Shown: in pieces, positions 41,000 to 53,066 of the stretch
Layout of the letters: every line of letters begins with the position of its first letter
How positions within the stretch are numbered: position 1 is the first letter of the stretch
DNA from: Myxococcaceae bacterium
GTDB taxonomy: Bacteria; Myxococcota; Myxococcia; Myxococcales; Myxococcaceae
DNA: 64,000 nt
Direction of reading: 5' to 3'
Assembly: GCA_019694595.1 (NCBI GenBank)
Contig: JAIBBQ010000005.1
Coordinates: forward strand, 1-64,000
The notes under the pieces: generated by a model
Told to the model about the DNA's origin: nothing
Seen by the model: only the letters and a program-made list of their open reading frames with translations
The model's database searches: none
Program-made: the position numbers and the translations under genes

Positions 41000-42757
41000 A
41001 TGCGCCGCAGGCTCTCCGCCGCAGTGGTGATGTGTGTGCTCGCAGGCTGTCAGACGAAACCACCGCTCGAGGTGTCGCAGGCGGCTCCTTCGAACGCCAA
41101 GCGTGAAGACGGAGCGATGGGGAAAGACGTTCTGGCAAAGGCGCTGCCCGGCCCGCAGGTGGGCGAAGTCCAAGGCAAGACAATGGAAGACCAGAAGAAG
41201 CTGTCGCGAGCCGGTTTGCTCGGCTCCCTCAACCAAGGTGCGGCCTCGAACGTCTTCGGGCCAGGCGGCCTGGGCGCCGGAGTCGGGAGTGGCATCGGTC
41301 ACGGAGGAGGTGGCCTCGGGGCCGTCGGCCACGGTGCCGGCGTCGCGGGCCCGGTCGTCTCGGGGCGCATGGGGCTCAAGGGCGGCGACCTGCGCTCCCC
41401 GGGCGAGGACTACGGGCCGGCGTCGATCAACGGCTGGGTCGAGGCCAGCGCCGATCACCTGTCGACCTTCGCCGCCGACGTCGACACCGCCAGCTACACC
41501 GTGGCGCGCCGCAAGCTCCTCGGGGGCGAGCTGCCTCCGCCGGACTCGGTGCGGGTCGAGGAATGGCTCAACTACTTCCGCTACCGCTACCCCGAGCCCA
41601 CCGAAGGGCCGCTCGCGGTGACGCTCGACGCGGCGCCGTCGCCCTTCACCGCCGGCAAGACGCTGCTGCGCGTGGGCGTGCAGGCCCGGCGCCTCGCGGT
41701 CAGCGAGCGCAAGCAGGCGCACCTCACCTTCCTGGTCGACGTGTCGGGGAGCATGCAGGGGCCTGATCGGCTGCCGCTCGCCAAGCGGGCGCTGCGGCTG
41801 CTGGTCGACAACCTGCGCGACGGCGACACCGTGGCGCTGGTCACCTACGCCGGCCGGGTGTCGCTGGTGCTGCCGCCCACCGGCATCGAGCACCGGGTCG
41901 CGATTCACGAGGCGATCGAAGGCCTGTCTGCCGGGGGCTCGACCGCGATGTCGTCGGGCATCGAGCTCGCCTACGCCCAGGCGGTGAAGGGGCTCGACGC
42001 CCGCTCGTTCTCGCGGGTGCTGGTGCTGTCCGACGGCGACGCCAACGTGGGCGCCACCTCGCACGACGACATCCTGAAGCTGATCCAGGGCCACGTGAAG
42101 GAAGGGGTGACGCTCACCACCGTCGGCTTCGGCATGGGCAACTACAAGGACGGGCTGATGGAGCAGCTCGCCGACAAGGGCAACGGCAACCACTTCTATT
42201 GCGACTCGCTCTTCGAGGCGCACCGCATCTTCGTCGAGCAGCTGGGGTCTACCCTCGAGGTCGTCGCCCAGGACGTGAAGTTCCAGGTCGACTTCGACCC
42301 CGCGCAGGTGAAGCGGTACCGGCTCGTGGGGTACGAGAACCGCGACCTCGCCGACCGCGACTTCCGCAACGACAAGGTCGACGCCGGCGAGGTCGGCTCG
42401 GGCCACTCGGTGACCGCGCTCTACGAGCTCGAGCTCGCGGCGGGGGCCGGTGAAGGCCTGGCCACGGTGCGGGTGCGCGCCAAGAAGCCGCGGGGCACCG
42501 AGGCCTCGGAATGGGCGTTCCCCGTGCACGCCGCGGCGCTGCATTCCAGCGCGGAGGCCGCCGGCAAGGACTTCCAGTTCGCCGCCGCGGTGATGGGCGC
42601 CGCCGAGCTCTTCCGCCAGTCTCCCCACGCCAAGGGCACCCGCTACGACGACGTGCTGGCGCTCGCCCGGGGCGCGGCCGACACCGCCGATCGCCGCCAG
42701 TTCGTCGAGCTGCTGGAAAAGGCGCGCGCGGTCGCGATGACGCTCGCCTCGCGCTGA
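41000..42757 (+). CDS. VWA-domain lipoprotein (YfbK-like), 585 aa
   Basis: Lipoprotein signal with lipobox LAGC (Cys near 17). After a charged segment comes a Gly-rich stretch of about 30 residues (from [15 protein letters not shown]), a low-complexity unit seen in several myxobacterial envelope proteins. Then follows the YfbK-type N-terminal domain ([31 protein letters not shown]) and a von Willebrand A domain with an intact MIDAS: DVSGSM, the Thr in GGSTAMSSG and the Asp in [13 protein letters not shown]3520-like region ends the protein. Such proteins are metal-dependent adhesion or scaffolding proteins at the envelope. Strong Shine-Dalgarno upstream. Confidence 0.88.
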   Translation: MRRRLSAAVVMCVLAGCQTKPPLEVSQAAPSNAKREDGAMGKDVLAKALPGPQVGEVQGKTMEDQKKLSRAGLLGSLNQGAASNVFGPGGLGAGVGSGIGHGGGGLGAVGHGAGVAGPVVSGRMGLKGGDLRSPGEDYGPASINGWVEASADHLSTFAADVDTASYTVARRKLLGGELPPPDSVRVEEWLNYFRYRYPEPTEGPLAVTLDAAPSPFTAGKTLLRVGVQARRLAVSERKQAHLTFLVDVSGSMQGPDRLPLAKRALRLLVDNLRDGDTVALVTYAGRVSLVLPPTGIEHRVAIHEAIEGLSAGGSTAMSSGIELAYAQAVKGLDARSFSRVLVLSDGDANVGATSHDDILKLIQGHVKEGVTLTTVGFGMGNYKDGLMEQLADKGNGNHFYCDSLFEAHRIFVEQLGSTLEVVAQDVKFQVDFDPAQVKRYRLVGYENRDLADRDFRNDKVDAGEVGSGHSVTALYELELAAGAGEGLATVRVRAKKPRGTEASEWAFPVHAAALHSSAEAAGKDFQFAAAVMGAAELFRQSPHAKGTRYDDVLALARGAADTADRRQFVELLEKARAVAMTLASR

Positions 42758-42774
42758 TCCGCAGGTGACGTCGG

Positions 42775-44266
<1,492 letters not shown>

Positions 44267-44269
44267 CCG

Positions 44270-44854
44270 CTACTTCTTCGGCTTCTTGGCGTCGGGCTTC
44301 ACTTCGACCTTCTTCTCGGCGTTCGCCACCCGGTTGAGCAGGGCGTCGCGGTCGTCGCCGTTGAGCGTCTCGATCGCCTGGCGCAGCACGGTGAAGTCCA
44401 GCCGGGCCACCACCACCGTCGAGCCGCCGCGGATCTCCTGCACGGTGGGCACGTCGACCAGCTCGCGCACGTAGCGCTCGAATTCCACCTTCACGTCGGC
44501 CGACTGCTGCACGCATTCCTCGCGCGCGGCGACCAGCTCCTGGCTGCCTTCCTTGTAGGCGAGATCGGGGTTGCGGCTCATCGCCTCTTCGAACTTCTGC
44601 CGGCGGGCGTTGAGCGACTCGTAGAGCTCGATGTACGTCTGCAGCCGGTCGGTCTCCGGGCGGGTGTCGTTGCGCGCCTTCTGCAGCGTGTCGTTGGTGT
44701 CGCTGCACTTGATGCGCGACAGCTCTTCCGCGGTGGCGGCGCTCTTGGGGTCCTTCGACTGGGTCTCGCGCTCCAGGCGCTCTTCCGAGGTGATCTCCTT
44801 GACGCACCCGGAAAGGACCACCGCCGCCGCCGCTGCCACCAGTCGCTTGAGCAT
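44270..44854 (-). CDS. Predicted lipoprotein, 194 aa, coiled-coil
   Basis: Lipobox VLSGC (Cys near 17), then a highly charged, mostly helical mature protein with long stretches favouring coiled coil (for example [24 protein letters not shown]) and two further cysteines (KCSDTND, REECVQQ) that might form a disulfide. A short strand region ([16 protein letters not shown]) precedes a Lys-rich tail. No named family. It lies between guaB and guaA on the opposite strand, with its stop 3 bases from the guaB stop. Confidence 0.78.
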   Translation of the reverse strand: MLKRLVAAAAAVVLSGCVKEITSEERLERETQSKDPKSAATAEELSRIKCSDTNDTLQKARNDTRPETDRLQTYIELYESLNARRQKFEEAMSRNPDLAYKEGSQELVAAREECVQQSADVKVEFERYVRELVDVPTVQEIRGGSTVVVARLDFTVLRQAIETLNGDDRDALLNRVANAEKKVEVKPDAKKPKK

Positions 44855-44857
44855 TGC

Positions 44858-44875
44858 GCGAAAGTCTCGTTTCGC
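44858..44875. promoter_or_regulatory. Small hairpin in the guaA / lipoprotein divergent region
   Basis: GCGAAA-GTCTCG-TTTCGC, a perfect 6-bp inverted repeat with a 6-base centre, lies in the 64-base region shared by the divergent starts at 44854 and 44919. It could be an operator; no clear promoter boxes are visible. Confidence 0.3.
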
Positions 44876-44918
44876 TAGACGGCGGTGTCAACGCATCACG
44901 GTGAGAGGACGAACGGCG

Positions 44919-46469
<1,551 letters not shown>

Positions 46470-46479
46470 CGCCGGCGCG

Positions 46480-48462
46480 TCAGCGCTTGGCCGGCACCAT
46501 CGCGCGCACCTTGGCCCGGCGCTCGCAGGCATCGTGGTAGCCGGCGTTGCACGCCGTCTCGTACAGCCCGTCGGCGCGGTCGATGGTGGCGCGGCTCAGC
46601 GGCGGCGCCTTGACCAGGTTGTCCGCCAGCCAGGCGCAGGACAGCGCCTCGCCGCCCGCGCAGCCCTGCTCGAGCAGCTGGGTCGACCGCTCGAGGTTCA
46701 CCGGGCCCCCGATGCCTTGCTCGTCGAAGAGCGCGACCGCACGGCACGCGGTGGCGATCTTCTTCTCGCACGCGGCCTCGAGGTGCGGCCGGTACTTCGG
46801 GCCTTCGGTGTTCACGTCGGCCCGCATCACCGCCGAGAGCAGATCGTCGCACCCGGCGACCGAGCCGCCGGCACAGGCGGCGTCGAACAGCTCGAACTCA
46901 CGCTTGGGGTCGCGCTTCTCCTTGGGCCGCTTGGCGAGCGCCTCGCCGAGGTTCGTGCAGCCCAGCGGGTCCGCAGTCGCGCAGGCCTTCTCGAGGAGCC
47001 CGATGGCCTTCTCGAGGTCCACCGCGCCGGGGCCCAGGTCGCCGTCGCGGTAGAGCACGCCAGCCGAATTGCACCCGCGCACGTCGCCCAGGGTGCAGGC
47101 CTTCTCGTGGAACTTCACCGCCTCGTTGAGGTACCCGGGCGTGGTCACCGTCGTGAGCTCGACCCCGATGCCCTGGGACAGGAACCGGCCCACGAGCCAG
47201 CACGACTCCTTGGTGTCCAGCGCGCAGCCCGCGCGCGCCGTCTCCAGCGCCTCCGCGGCCTTGCCGGGCAGCTGGTAGATCGCGACCGCGAGGCCCGTGC
47301 AGGCCTTGCCGTACTTGAGCGCGCAGCCGGCCCGGTACGCCGCGCTCACCGCCTCGTCGTCGATGGGGCTCTGGTTCTCGAGCCACAGCGCCAGGTTGAA
47401 GCACCCGCCGCCGAGCTTCTCGTCGCAGGCCTTCGACCACAGCGCCTTGGCCTTCTCGTCGGTGAAGGGCTTCGCCGACGAGCGATCGTAGGCGTTGGCG
47501 AGGTGGAAGCAGGCCTCGGCGTCTCCCGAGGCGCACGGCTTCTCGAGGATCGCCACTGCCTGTTCCAGCTGCGGTGGCTCGCCGTAGATGAGGTTCTGCG
47601 CGTGCATTAGGCAGGCGCGCTTGGAGCCCGCGGTGCAGGCCGCGGCGAGCTCCGGCCCCAGCGCCTCGGCCTTGGCCTTGCCGAGCTCGACGAGGAGCGA
47701 CGGGCGCTCGCGCGCCGCGATGCCCACCGCCACCACCGTCGTCGTCAAGAGCCCCAGGCCCACCGCGGTGGCCAGGCCGCCCACCACCCGGGCCAGCGCG
47801 CCTTCCTTGAGCCACACCAGCCCGAGGAGCGCACCCGCGAAGGCGCCGCCGAAGTGGGCTCCGAAGTCGATGTTGCCGCCGCTGCGCACGGCGACGATCG
47901 GCAGCAGCGAAGGGACCAGCAGGCGGGCCACCTGCACCTGGATCTGGCTGCGCGCCGGGCCTTCGATGCGCATCGCGACCACCATCACCGCCGCGAGCAG
48001 CGCCATCACCGCGCCCGAGGCGCCCACCGAGACGACGTTCTCCTTGGTCACCGCCAGCGACGCCAGCGAGCCCGCGAGCGCGCCCACGGTCCAGGTGGCG
48101 AGCCACCGGCCCCGGCCCACCAGGCTCTCGAGCAGCATGCCCGCCATGGCGAGCGCGAAGCCGTTGAGCGCGATGTGAATCAGGTCGCCGTGGAGCAGGG
48201 GCGCGAGGAACACCCGCCACCACTCGTGGTCGCCCACCACCAGCGTGCGCATGGTGCCGCCCATCAGCACCAGCGTGTCGACGGAAGCGGCCAGCGCCCC
48301 GGTGGTCGGGTCGGGCGAGGTGCCCACCTCCACCAGGAACCCCACCACCAGCACGAAGAGGGTGGTGAGGGTGAGCCACGGCAGCCCGCCCCGTCCGATC
48401 GGTGCCGCCGGGGGAGGTGCGGCCGGTTCCCCGAGCAGCGAAGGACCCTGGGCGGGCGTCAT
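46480..48462 (-). CDS. Rhomboid intramembrane protease fused to Sel1-like repeats, 660 aa
   Basis: The N-terminal about 250 residues are a rhomboid domain: HGDLIHIALN with the conserved H-x3-N (His96/Asn100), catalytic Ser149 in VGASGAV, and catalytic His203 in GAHFGG, so the dyad is complete. About six or seven transmembrane helices end at LLTTTVVAVGIAA. The remaining about 400 residues are Sel1-like repeats of 34-40 residues (for example ACFHLANAYDRSS, GCFNLALWLENQ, GCTNLGEALAKR), each with cysteines at fixed positions that could bridge neighbouring repeats. It starts at ATG 48462, 9 bases after the S46 peptidase gene, so the two are probably co-transcribed. Confidence 0.9.
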   Translation of the reverse strand: MTPAQGPSLLGEPAAPPPAAPIGRGGLPWLTLTTLFVLVVGFLVEVGTSPDPTTGALAASVDTLVLMGGTMRTLVVGDHEWWRVFLAPLLHGDLIHIALNGFALAMAGMLLESLVGRGRWLATWTVGALAGSLASLAVTKENVVSVGASGAVMALLAAVMVVAMRIEGPARSQIQVQVARLLVPSLLPIVAVRSGGNIDFGAHFGGAFAGALLGLVWLKEGALARVVGGLATAVGLGLLTTTVVAVGIAARERPSLLVELGKAKAEALGPELAAACTAGSKRACLMHAQNLIYGEPPQLEQAVAILEKPCASGDAEACFHLANAYDRSSAKPFTDEKAKALWSKACDEKLGGGCFNLALWLENQSPIDDEAVSAAYRAGCALKYGKACTGLAVAIYQLPGKAAEALETARAGCALDTKESCWLVGRFLSQGIGVELTTVTTPGYLNEAVKFHEKACTLGDVRGCNSAGVLYRDGDLGPGAVDLEKAIGLLEKACATADPLGCTNLGEALAKRPKEKRDPKREFELFDAACAGGSVAGCDDLLSAVMRADVNTEGPKYRPHLEAACEKKIATACRAVALFDEQGIGGPVNLERSTQLLEQGCAGGEALSCAWLADNLVKAPPLSRATIDRADGLYETACNAGYHDACERRAKVRAMVPAKR

Positions 48463-48471
48463 GGGCGCGCC

Positions 48472-50550
48472 TTACTTGTCGCCGGCCTTGGCGGCGCCGG
48501 CAGGGCGCAGCTCGTCGACCAGACGCTTGGCGCCGTAGATCTTCTCCAGCGCCTCGGTGATCGCCGCCGAGTGCACCGCGACGGCGCGGTTGAGCTTCTC
48601 GTCGAAGCCGTACTCACCGCCCAGCGAGTGGATGTTGCCGTCGAACACCAGGCCGATGACCTCGCCCTTGGCGTTCACCATCGGCGAGCCGGAGTTGCCC
48701 CCGATGATGTCGTTGGTGGTGCAGAGGTTGAACGGCGTCTCCAGCAAGAGCTTCGACTTGGCGTCGAGCCAGGTCTTGGGCAGCGCGAAGGGGTCGGCCC
48801 CGGTGTGGCGCTCGAAGGCGCCGGCGAGGGTGGTGAACGGCCGGTAGTCACCGGTGTCGTCCTTGAAGCCCTTGATGGTGCCGTAGCTGATGCGCTGGGT
48901 GAAGGTGGCGTCGGGGTAGCTCGAGGTGCCGTTGAGCGCGAAGTTCGCCTTCGCCAGCAGCTCGCCCTGCTTCTTGAGCGGCCCTTCCACTTCCGCTTCC
49001 CACTGCTTGCGCACCGCGCGGGCGTCGGCGTCGTAGAGCCGCGCGAGCTCGATCATCGGGTCCTTCGCCGCGTCGATCTTCGCCTTGCCGCCTTCGAACA
49101 GCGCGGCGCGCACCTTCTCGTCCTTCAGCTTGGTGCCCTTGACCGCCGCCGCGGCGAGCGCTTCCGGGCTCTGCTTGCCGAAGATCTTCTTCACCACCGC
49201 GTTGTCGGCGCCCAGCTCCTCGCGGAGCTTGGTGAGCTGCCAGCCGAGCATCATGGTCTCGAACTCGTCGTAGATCGGCGCCTTCTTGGTGATCGACTGC
49301 TTGAGCTGCGGCAGCCGGGCGTCGGAGAACTCCTTGAGCCGCTCGCCGTTGGGCTTGGGCAGCTCGTCGCCCGAGCGCAGCAGGGTGCGCGCGAAGCCCA
49401 GCAGCTCGCTGGAGTTGGTGGTCTCGAGCGTGGCGTAGCTCTTGCGGAGCAGGCGGGCCTTCTCCTCGGTCGCGCTGATCGAGTCCCACACGCCGCCGTA
49501 CTGCTTCTTGAGCTCGGGGTTGGCGTCGATCTTCGCGCGGAAGGCCTTCTCCGCGGCCACGCGGCCTTCGAAGAACGCCTTGTCGGCGAGCGCCTGGTGC
49601 CGGCCCTTGTACGCCTTGATGGCGTTCTCGACGTAGAAGAGCGTGTCTTCCGAGTGGCGCTGCTGCTCGGCGCCGCGGTGCGCGTACTCGTGGAGCATGC
49701 CGCGCAGCTCGGACAGGCGCGTCAGCCCGGCGGGCCACTTCACGTCGCGGTCGAACTCCAGCTGGCTCACGGTGAGCAGGCGGCTGGTGCCACCGGGGTT
49801 GCCGACCACGAACGCCAGGTCGTCTTCCTTGGGCAGCTCGGAGGACCACTTGAGGTAGTGGTCCATCTTCATCGGGGCGCCGTCCTTGCCGTAGACGCGC
49901 ACGAAGGCCGAGTCGAGGTCGTAGCGGGGGAAGTTGAAGTTGTCCGGGTCGCCGCCGAAGAACGCGATCGCCACTTCGGGCGCGAACACCAGCCGCACGT
50001 CCTGGAAGCGGCGGTACTTGTAGAGCTCGAAGCGGCCGCCGCGGTACAGCGAGATGACCTCGCAGCGCAGCTCGTCGCTGGTGCCGCAGGCCTTCTCGAG
50101 CTCGGCCAGCTTGGCCTTCTGCACCTCGTTGAACTTCGCGTCGTCGACGCCCTTGGTGGCTTCCTGGACCTGCTTGGTGACGTCGGTCATCTCCACCAGC
50201 TGGTTGATCTCCATGCCGGGGCAGGCCTTCTCGTCCTTCTGCGTCTTCGCGAACCAGCCGTTCTTCACGAAGTCCTGCTTGGGGGTCGACAGGTCCTGCA
50301 CGCACGAGTGCACGCAGTGGTGGTTGGTCATCACCAGGCCGGTCTCGGAGACGATCGACGCCGAGCAGCCGCCCGCGAGCCGCACCGCCGACAGGCGGAC
50401 GTGGTCGAGCCAGTCCTGCGTCGGGGCCGAGCCGTACTTCTTCTTCATCGCCTCCGCGGGGAAGGAATTGAGCAGCCACATGCCTTCGTCGGCGAAGGCG
50501 GGCAGGGCGAGAACCGAGAGTACGGCCGCGAGCTTCAGCGAGCGCGACAT
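48472..50550 (-). CDS. S46-family dipeptidyl-peptidase (DPP7/DPP11 type)
   Basis: Exported serine exopeptidase that removes dipeptides from oligopeptides. A 692-aa protein with a cleavable signal peptide (LAAVLSVLALPAFADEG). S46 hallmarks: DEGMWLLNSFP at the mature N-terminus, the catalytic-His region MTNHHCVHS (His77/His78), and the nucleophile in GGNSGSPMVN (Ser620), followed by GLVFDGN. The specificity-determining residue near the C-terminus (Gly in DPP7, Arg in DPP11) could not be assigned by eye. ATG 50550 has an AAGGAG site 5 bases upstream; the track upstream of it is not signal-like. Followed closely by the rhomboid gene. Confidence 0.93.
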   Translation of the reverse strand: MSRSLKLAAVLSVLALPAFADEGMWLLNSFPAEAMKKKYGSAPTQDWLDHVRLSAVRLAGGCSASIVSETGLVMTNHHCVHSCVQDLSTPKQDFVKNGWFAKTQKDEKACPGMEINQLVEMTDVTKQVQEATKGVDDAKFNEVQKAKLAELEKACGTSDELRCEVISLYRGGRFELYKYRRFQDVRLVFAPEVAIAFFGGDPDNFNFPRYDLDSAFVRVYGKDGAPMKMDHYLKWSSELPKEDDLAFVVGNPGGTSRLLTVSQLEFDRDVKWPAGLTRLSELRGMLHEYAHRGAEQQRHSEDTLFYVENAIKAYKGRHQALADKAFFEGRVAAEKAFRAKIDANPELKKQYGGVWDSISATEEKARLLRKSYATLETTNSSELLGFARTLLRSGDELPKPNGERLKEFSDARLPQLKQSITKKAPIYDEFETMMLGWQLTKLREELGADNAVVKKIFGKQSPEALAAAAVKGTKLKDEKVRAALFEGGKAKIDAAKDPMIELARLYDADARAVRKQWEAEVEGPLKKQGELLAKANFALNGTSSYPDATFTQRISYGTIKGFKDDTGDYRPFTTLAGAFERHTGADPFALPKTWLDAKSKLLLETPFNLCTTNDIIGGNSGSPMVNAKGEVIGLVFDGNIHSLGGEYGFDEKLNRAVAVHSAAITEALEKIYGAKRLVDELRPAGAAKAGDK

Positions 50551-50555
50551 GGGGG

Positions 50556-50561
50556 CTCCTT
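50556..50561 (-). promoter_or_regulatory. Ribosome binding site of the S46 peptidase gene
   Basis: On the minus strand AAGGAG, 5 bases before ATG 50550. It fixes the start over the alternative 13 codons upstream. Confidence 0.6.
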
Positions 50562-50638
50562 GAGGCGGGTGACGGTGAACCGGCCCCACGGCTCTTGCCG
50601 AACGAGGGGCCGTGATTCAAGGGCCGATTTCGCGTGGG

Positions 50639-51901
50639 CTACCGCAGCGACACCCGGAGTCCCAGGTAGCCGTAAGGGCCGCCGTGCAGCGGTTGGCCCA
50701 TGAGGAAGCCGGGCAGCTTGGCCCCCAGCTTTCCGCTCAACCACAGCCGCTCGAGGAGCTGCACGTCGAGCAGCACCGCCGAAGCGGCGCCGAAGCGCAG
50801 CGGCGCGTCCTGCACGTTGCGCAGGTCGAACAGCAGCTCCGGCTGCACCCACACGTCGGCCTCCAGCCCCAGCCGCACGCCCGGGCCCACCGGGAGCTGG
50901 TACGCGTGGATGCCCAGGCCGACCGCCTGCGCCAGGCCCGAGCTCGTGAAGCGCACCGTGGTCTCCACGAGCCACCCCTGATCGCCGAGGTCGAGGCGCA
51001 GCTGGTGCTCGAGGCCGAAGGGCGAAGGCACCACCCGGACGCCCGGGAGCCACCAGCCGCCCGGCCGGGACAGGCGGGGGATCTCCACCGTGCGCCGGCC
51101 GTGCACCAGGAAGTCCCAGAGCACGCCCTTGAGCGCCACCCACACCGCGGGATCGAGGAGCTTGGTCGCGTACCCGACGCGGATCCGGCGGTCGAGACCG
51201 CGCAGGTCCTCCGGGCGCCACTGGTTGAAGCGGCCGCTCAGCCCGTCGAACCAGGTGTCCGGGTCCGCCGACACGCCGCCCTGGCCGAGCCGCTGACCGT
51301 CGAACAGGAAGCGGGGCAGGTAGTCCGCCTCGTCGCGCAGGAGCCCCACCAGGGCGAACGCCGACAGCTCTCCTCGCGTGAGGCCCTCGCGCCAGGTCCA
51401 GGCGATCGACAGCTCCGAGGACTCGATTCCGCCGGCGTGCACCGGGTCGTCGCGGTCGGCGAAGCCGCTGCGCACGTACTCCGTGCGACCGGAGAAGGGC
51501 GTGCCGTCGCCGAGGATGAAGGACCAAGGGACCGGCACCTTGAACTGGTACGCCGGCCACTGGCCGAATTCGCGCGCACGCGCCCCGTGGCCGAACACCT
51601 CGTGCACCAGCGTGCCCTGGAAGCTCGCGATGGGCACGTCGAGCAGCGCCAGGCGCAGCGCCCGGGCGGCCACGGCCACCACCTTGGGCGCAGGCGACGA
51701 CTCGTCGAACGACAGCGCCCGGGAGACCGGCGCATCCCACGCGTAGATGGCGGGGGTGAGGCTCTCCAGGGTGCGAACGCCGGGCTCCATGGAGAACGAC
51801 GGGTCGAGGAACGCCGACACCAGCTGGCCGTCGGGTGACTGAGCCTTCGCGCTGGCGGCCCACAGCGCGGCCAGCGCGACGAGCGGCCAGCGGCTACTCA
51901 C
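50639..51901 (-). CDS. Exported hypothetical protein with HEVFGH motif, 420 aa
   Basis: Signal peptide SSRWPLVALAALWAASAKAQ after GTG 51901, with probable cleavage after AKA. A TLVHEVFGHGARA segment near residue 100 gives an HExxxH pattern, one residue longer than the classical zinc-protease HExxH, so metal binding is possible but unproven. The second half is rich in amphipathic strands (HQLRLDLGDQGWLVETTVRFT, LRFGAASAVLLDVQLLERLWL) and ends in LGLRVSLR with an aromatic/hydrophobic C-terminus, features of an outer-membrane beta-barrel. GTG 51901 overlaps the upstream lipoprotein stop by 8 bases. Confidence 0.72.
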   Translation of the reverse strand: MSSRWPLVALAALWAASAKAQSPDGQLVSAFLDPSFSMEPGVRTLESLTPAIYAWDAPVSRALSFDESSPAPKVVAVAARALRLALLDVPIASFQGTLVHEVFGHGARAREFGQWPAYQFKVPVPWSFILGDGTPFSGRTEYVRSGFADRDDPVHAGGIESSELSIAWTWREGLTRGELSAFALVGLLRDEADYLPRFLFDGQRLGQGGVSADPDTWFDGLSGRFNQWRPEDLRGLDRRIRVGYATKLLDPAVWVALKGVLWDFLVHGRRTVEIPRLSRPGGWWLPGVRVVPSPFGLEHQLRLDLGDQGWLVETTVRFTSSGLAQAVGLGIHAYQLPVGPGVRLGLEADVWVQPELLFDLRNVQDAPLRFGAASAVLLDVQLLERLWLSGKLGAKLPGFLMGQPLHGGPYGYLGLRVSLR

Positions 51902-52928
51902 AGACGACCTCGAGGCGGGTGAGGTCGCGGAGCCCGGCGCCGAGCACCGACAGGCCACCGTCGCCGATGGAGAGCCCGGCAGCCGCGAAGAAGCTGCCTT
52001 CGCCGGTCCGGGTCAGGCCGAGGTCGGGGCCGCGCTTGCGGTCCTGGCCGTCGGCCAGCGCGAGGAAGGGGCCGCTCGCCGGGCCGTCGGAGACCTGTGC
52101 CACCACCGCGGTGAGCCCGGGCGCGGCCAGGAGCCCGGTGATGGCCGTGGCCGACGACAGACGGAAGGCCCGGGGCCTGTCCGGCGAGCCCACCAGCAGG
52201 GACGACTCCGGGCCGATCCACGCCATGGTCGGCGAGGTGACCTGGCCGGACAGCGCCGACAGGGCCGTCGCACCTTCCGGCAGCGGCCAGCGCTGGACTT
52301 GCGTCAGCGAGGTGTCGAGCAGCTCGAGCGTCTGCGCACCGCAGATGCCGACGTGGGAGTCATCGAGTGGCAGCAGCCGCGGGCCCTGGAGGCCTCCGGC
52401 GACCGGGAGCGGCCGCCGGGCGATCTCCCGGAGCTCGGCGTCGAGCGACAGCAGGGCGCCGCCGTCCGGGCTCAGGGTGATGAGCCACAGGCCCGACCGG
52501 TGGGCTTCCGCCTGGATCGGGAAGCCGTCGAACGCCGCCGGGACCGGGCCGTCGCCACCGTCGGCCGGGATCAGACGCACCGTGAACCCGGCGTCGGCGC
52601 GGGAGACCACCGCGAACTCGCCGCCGGGGCCGGCCGTCGGCAGCACCAGGGGGGCACCTGCGGTCGACAGCCCGGGCGGGGCAGACCTGGCCACCGTCTG
52701 CACCACCGAGAGCCCCTGGTCGAACGTCACCCGCCGCAAGGTGAGGCCGCCGTCGATCGCGGTCTCTGCCTGAGTGGCTTCGAAGCCCGTCGGACGCCGG
52801 GTCAGACGCCACGCCGTGCCGCCCGCCGAGCTTGCGACCACCGCGTCGCCCGCCAACCGACAGGGCGCGCGATAGCCGGGGCCGCACGCCGCCAGGACTC
52901 CGAGCACGAGGACCGCGATTCGACCCAT
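51894..52928 (-). CDS. Predicted lipoprotein, beta-propeller-like, 344 aa
   Basis: ATG 52928 gives a clean lipoprotein signal (GRIAVLVLGVLAAC, Cys near 15). The mature part consists of short repeated strand units with Asp/Gly turns (LWLITLSPDGGALLSLD, LELLDTSLTQVQRWPLPEG, SSLLVGSPDRPRAFRL), as in beta-propellers that bind rather than catalyse. A longer start 8 codons upstream would bury the signal. The gene overlaps the following HEVFGH-protein gene by 8 bases and heads the minus-strand series leading to the two peptidases. Confidence 0.72.
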   Translation of the reverse strand: MGRIAVLVLGVLAACGPGYRAPCRLAGDAVVASSAGGTAWRLTRRPTGFEATQAETAIDGGLTLRRVTFDQGLSVVQTVARSAPPGLSTAGAPLVLPTAGPGGEFAVVSRADAGFTVRLIPADGGDGPVPAAFDGFPIQAEAHRSGLWLITLSPDGGALLSLDAELREIARRPLPVAGGLQGPRLLPLDDSHVGICGAQTLELLDTSLTQVQRWPLPEGATALSALSGQVTSPTMAWIGPESSLLVGSPDRPRAFRLSSATAITGLLAAPGLTAVVAQVSDGPASGPFLALADGQDRKRGPDLGLTRTGEGSFFAAAGLSIGDGGLSVLGAGLRDLTRLEVVCE

Positions 52929-52983
52929 GGCCAGGGCAGCGTGTGGCACCACGCGGCGAGCGCCGGCAAGCCGTTCCCACTGT

Positions 52984-53020
52984 CAGACATAGGTTTACAT
53001 AACGTATATTATCAGACGTT
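52984..53020. promoter_or_regulatory. AT-rich patch with repeated TCAGAC in a divergent gap
   Basis: The 138-base gap between the divergent starts at 52928 and 53067 contains the most AT-rich stretch noticed in the window (about 52989-53012), with TATATT and, on the minus strand, GATAAT, both -10-like. TCAGAC occurs twice as a direct repeat (52983-52988 and 53012-53017) flanking it. No matching -35 hexamer at standard spacing was found. Confidence 0.4.
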
Positions 53021-53066
53021 GCGTTGGGCTGGATCTGGCGGGGTTCTCGCGGGATACGCAGGCTCG

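Noticed and set aside
46480-47650. Tandem DNA repeat array at the Sel1 repeats
   Set aside because: Repetition is at protein level only; the nucleotide sequences of the units have diverged, so this is not a DNA satellite or CRISPR.
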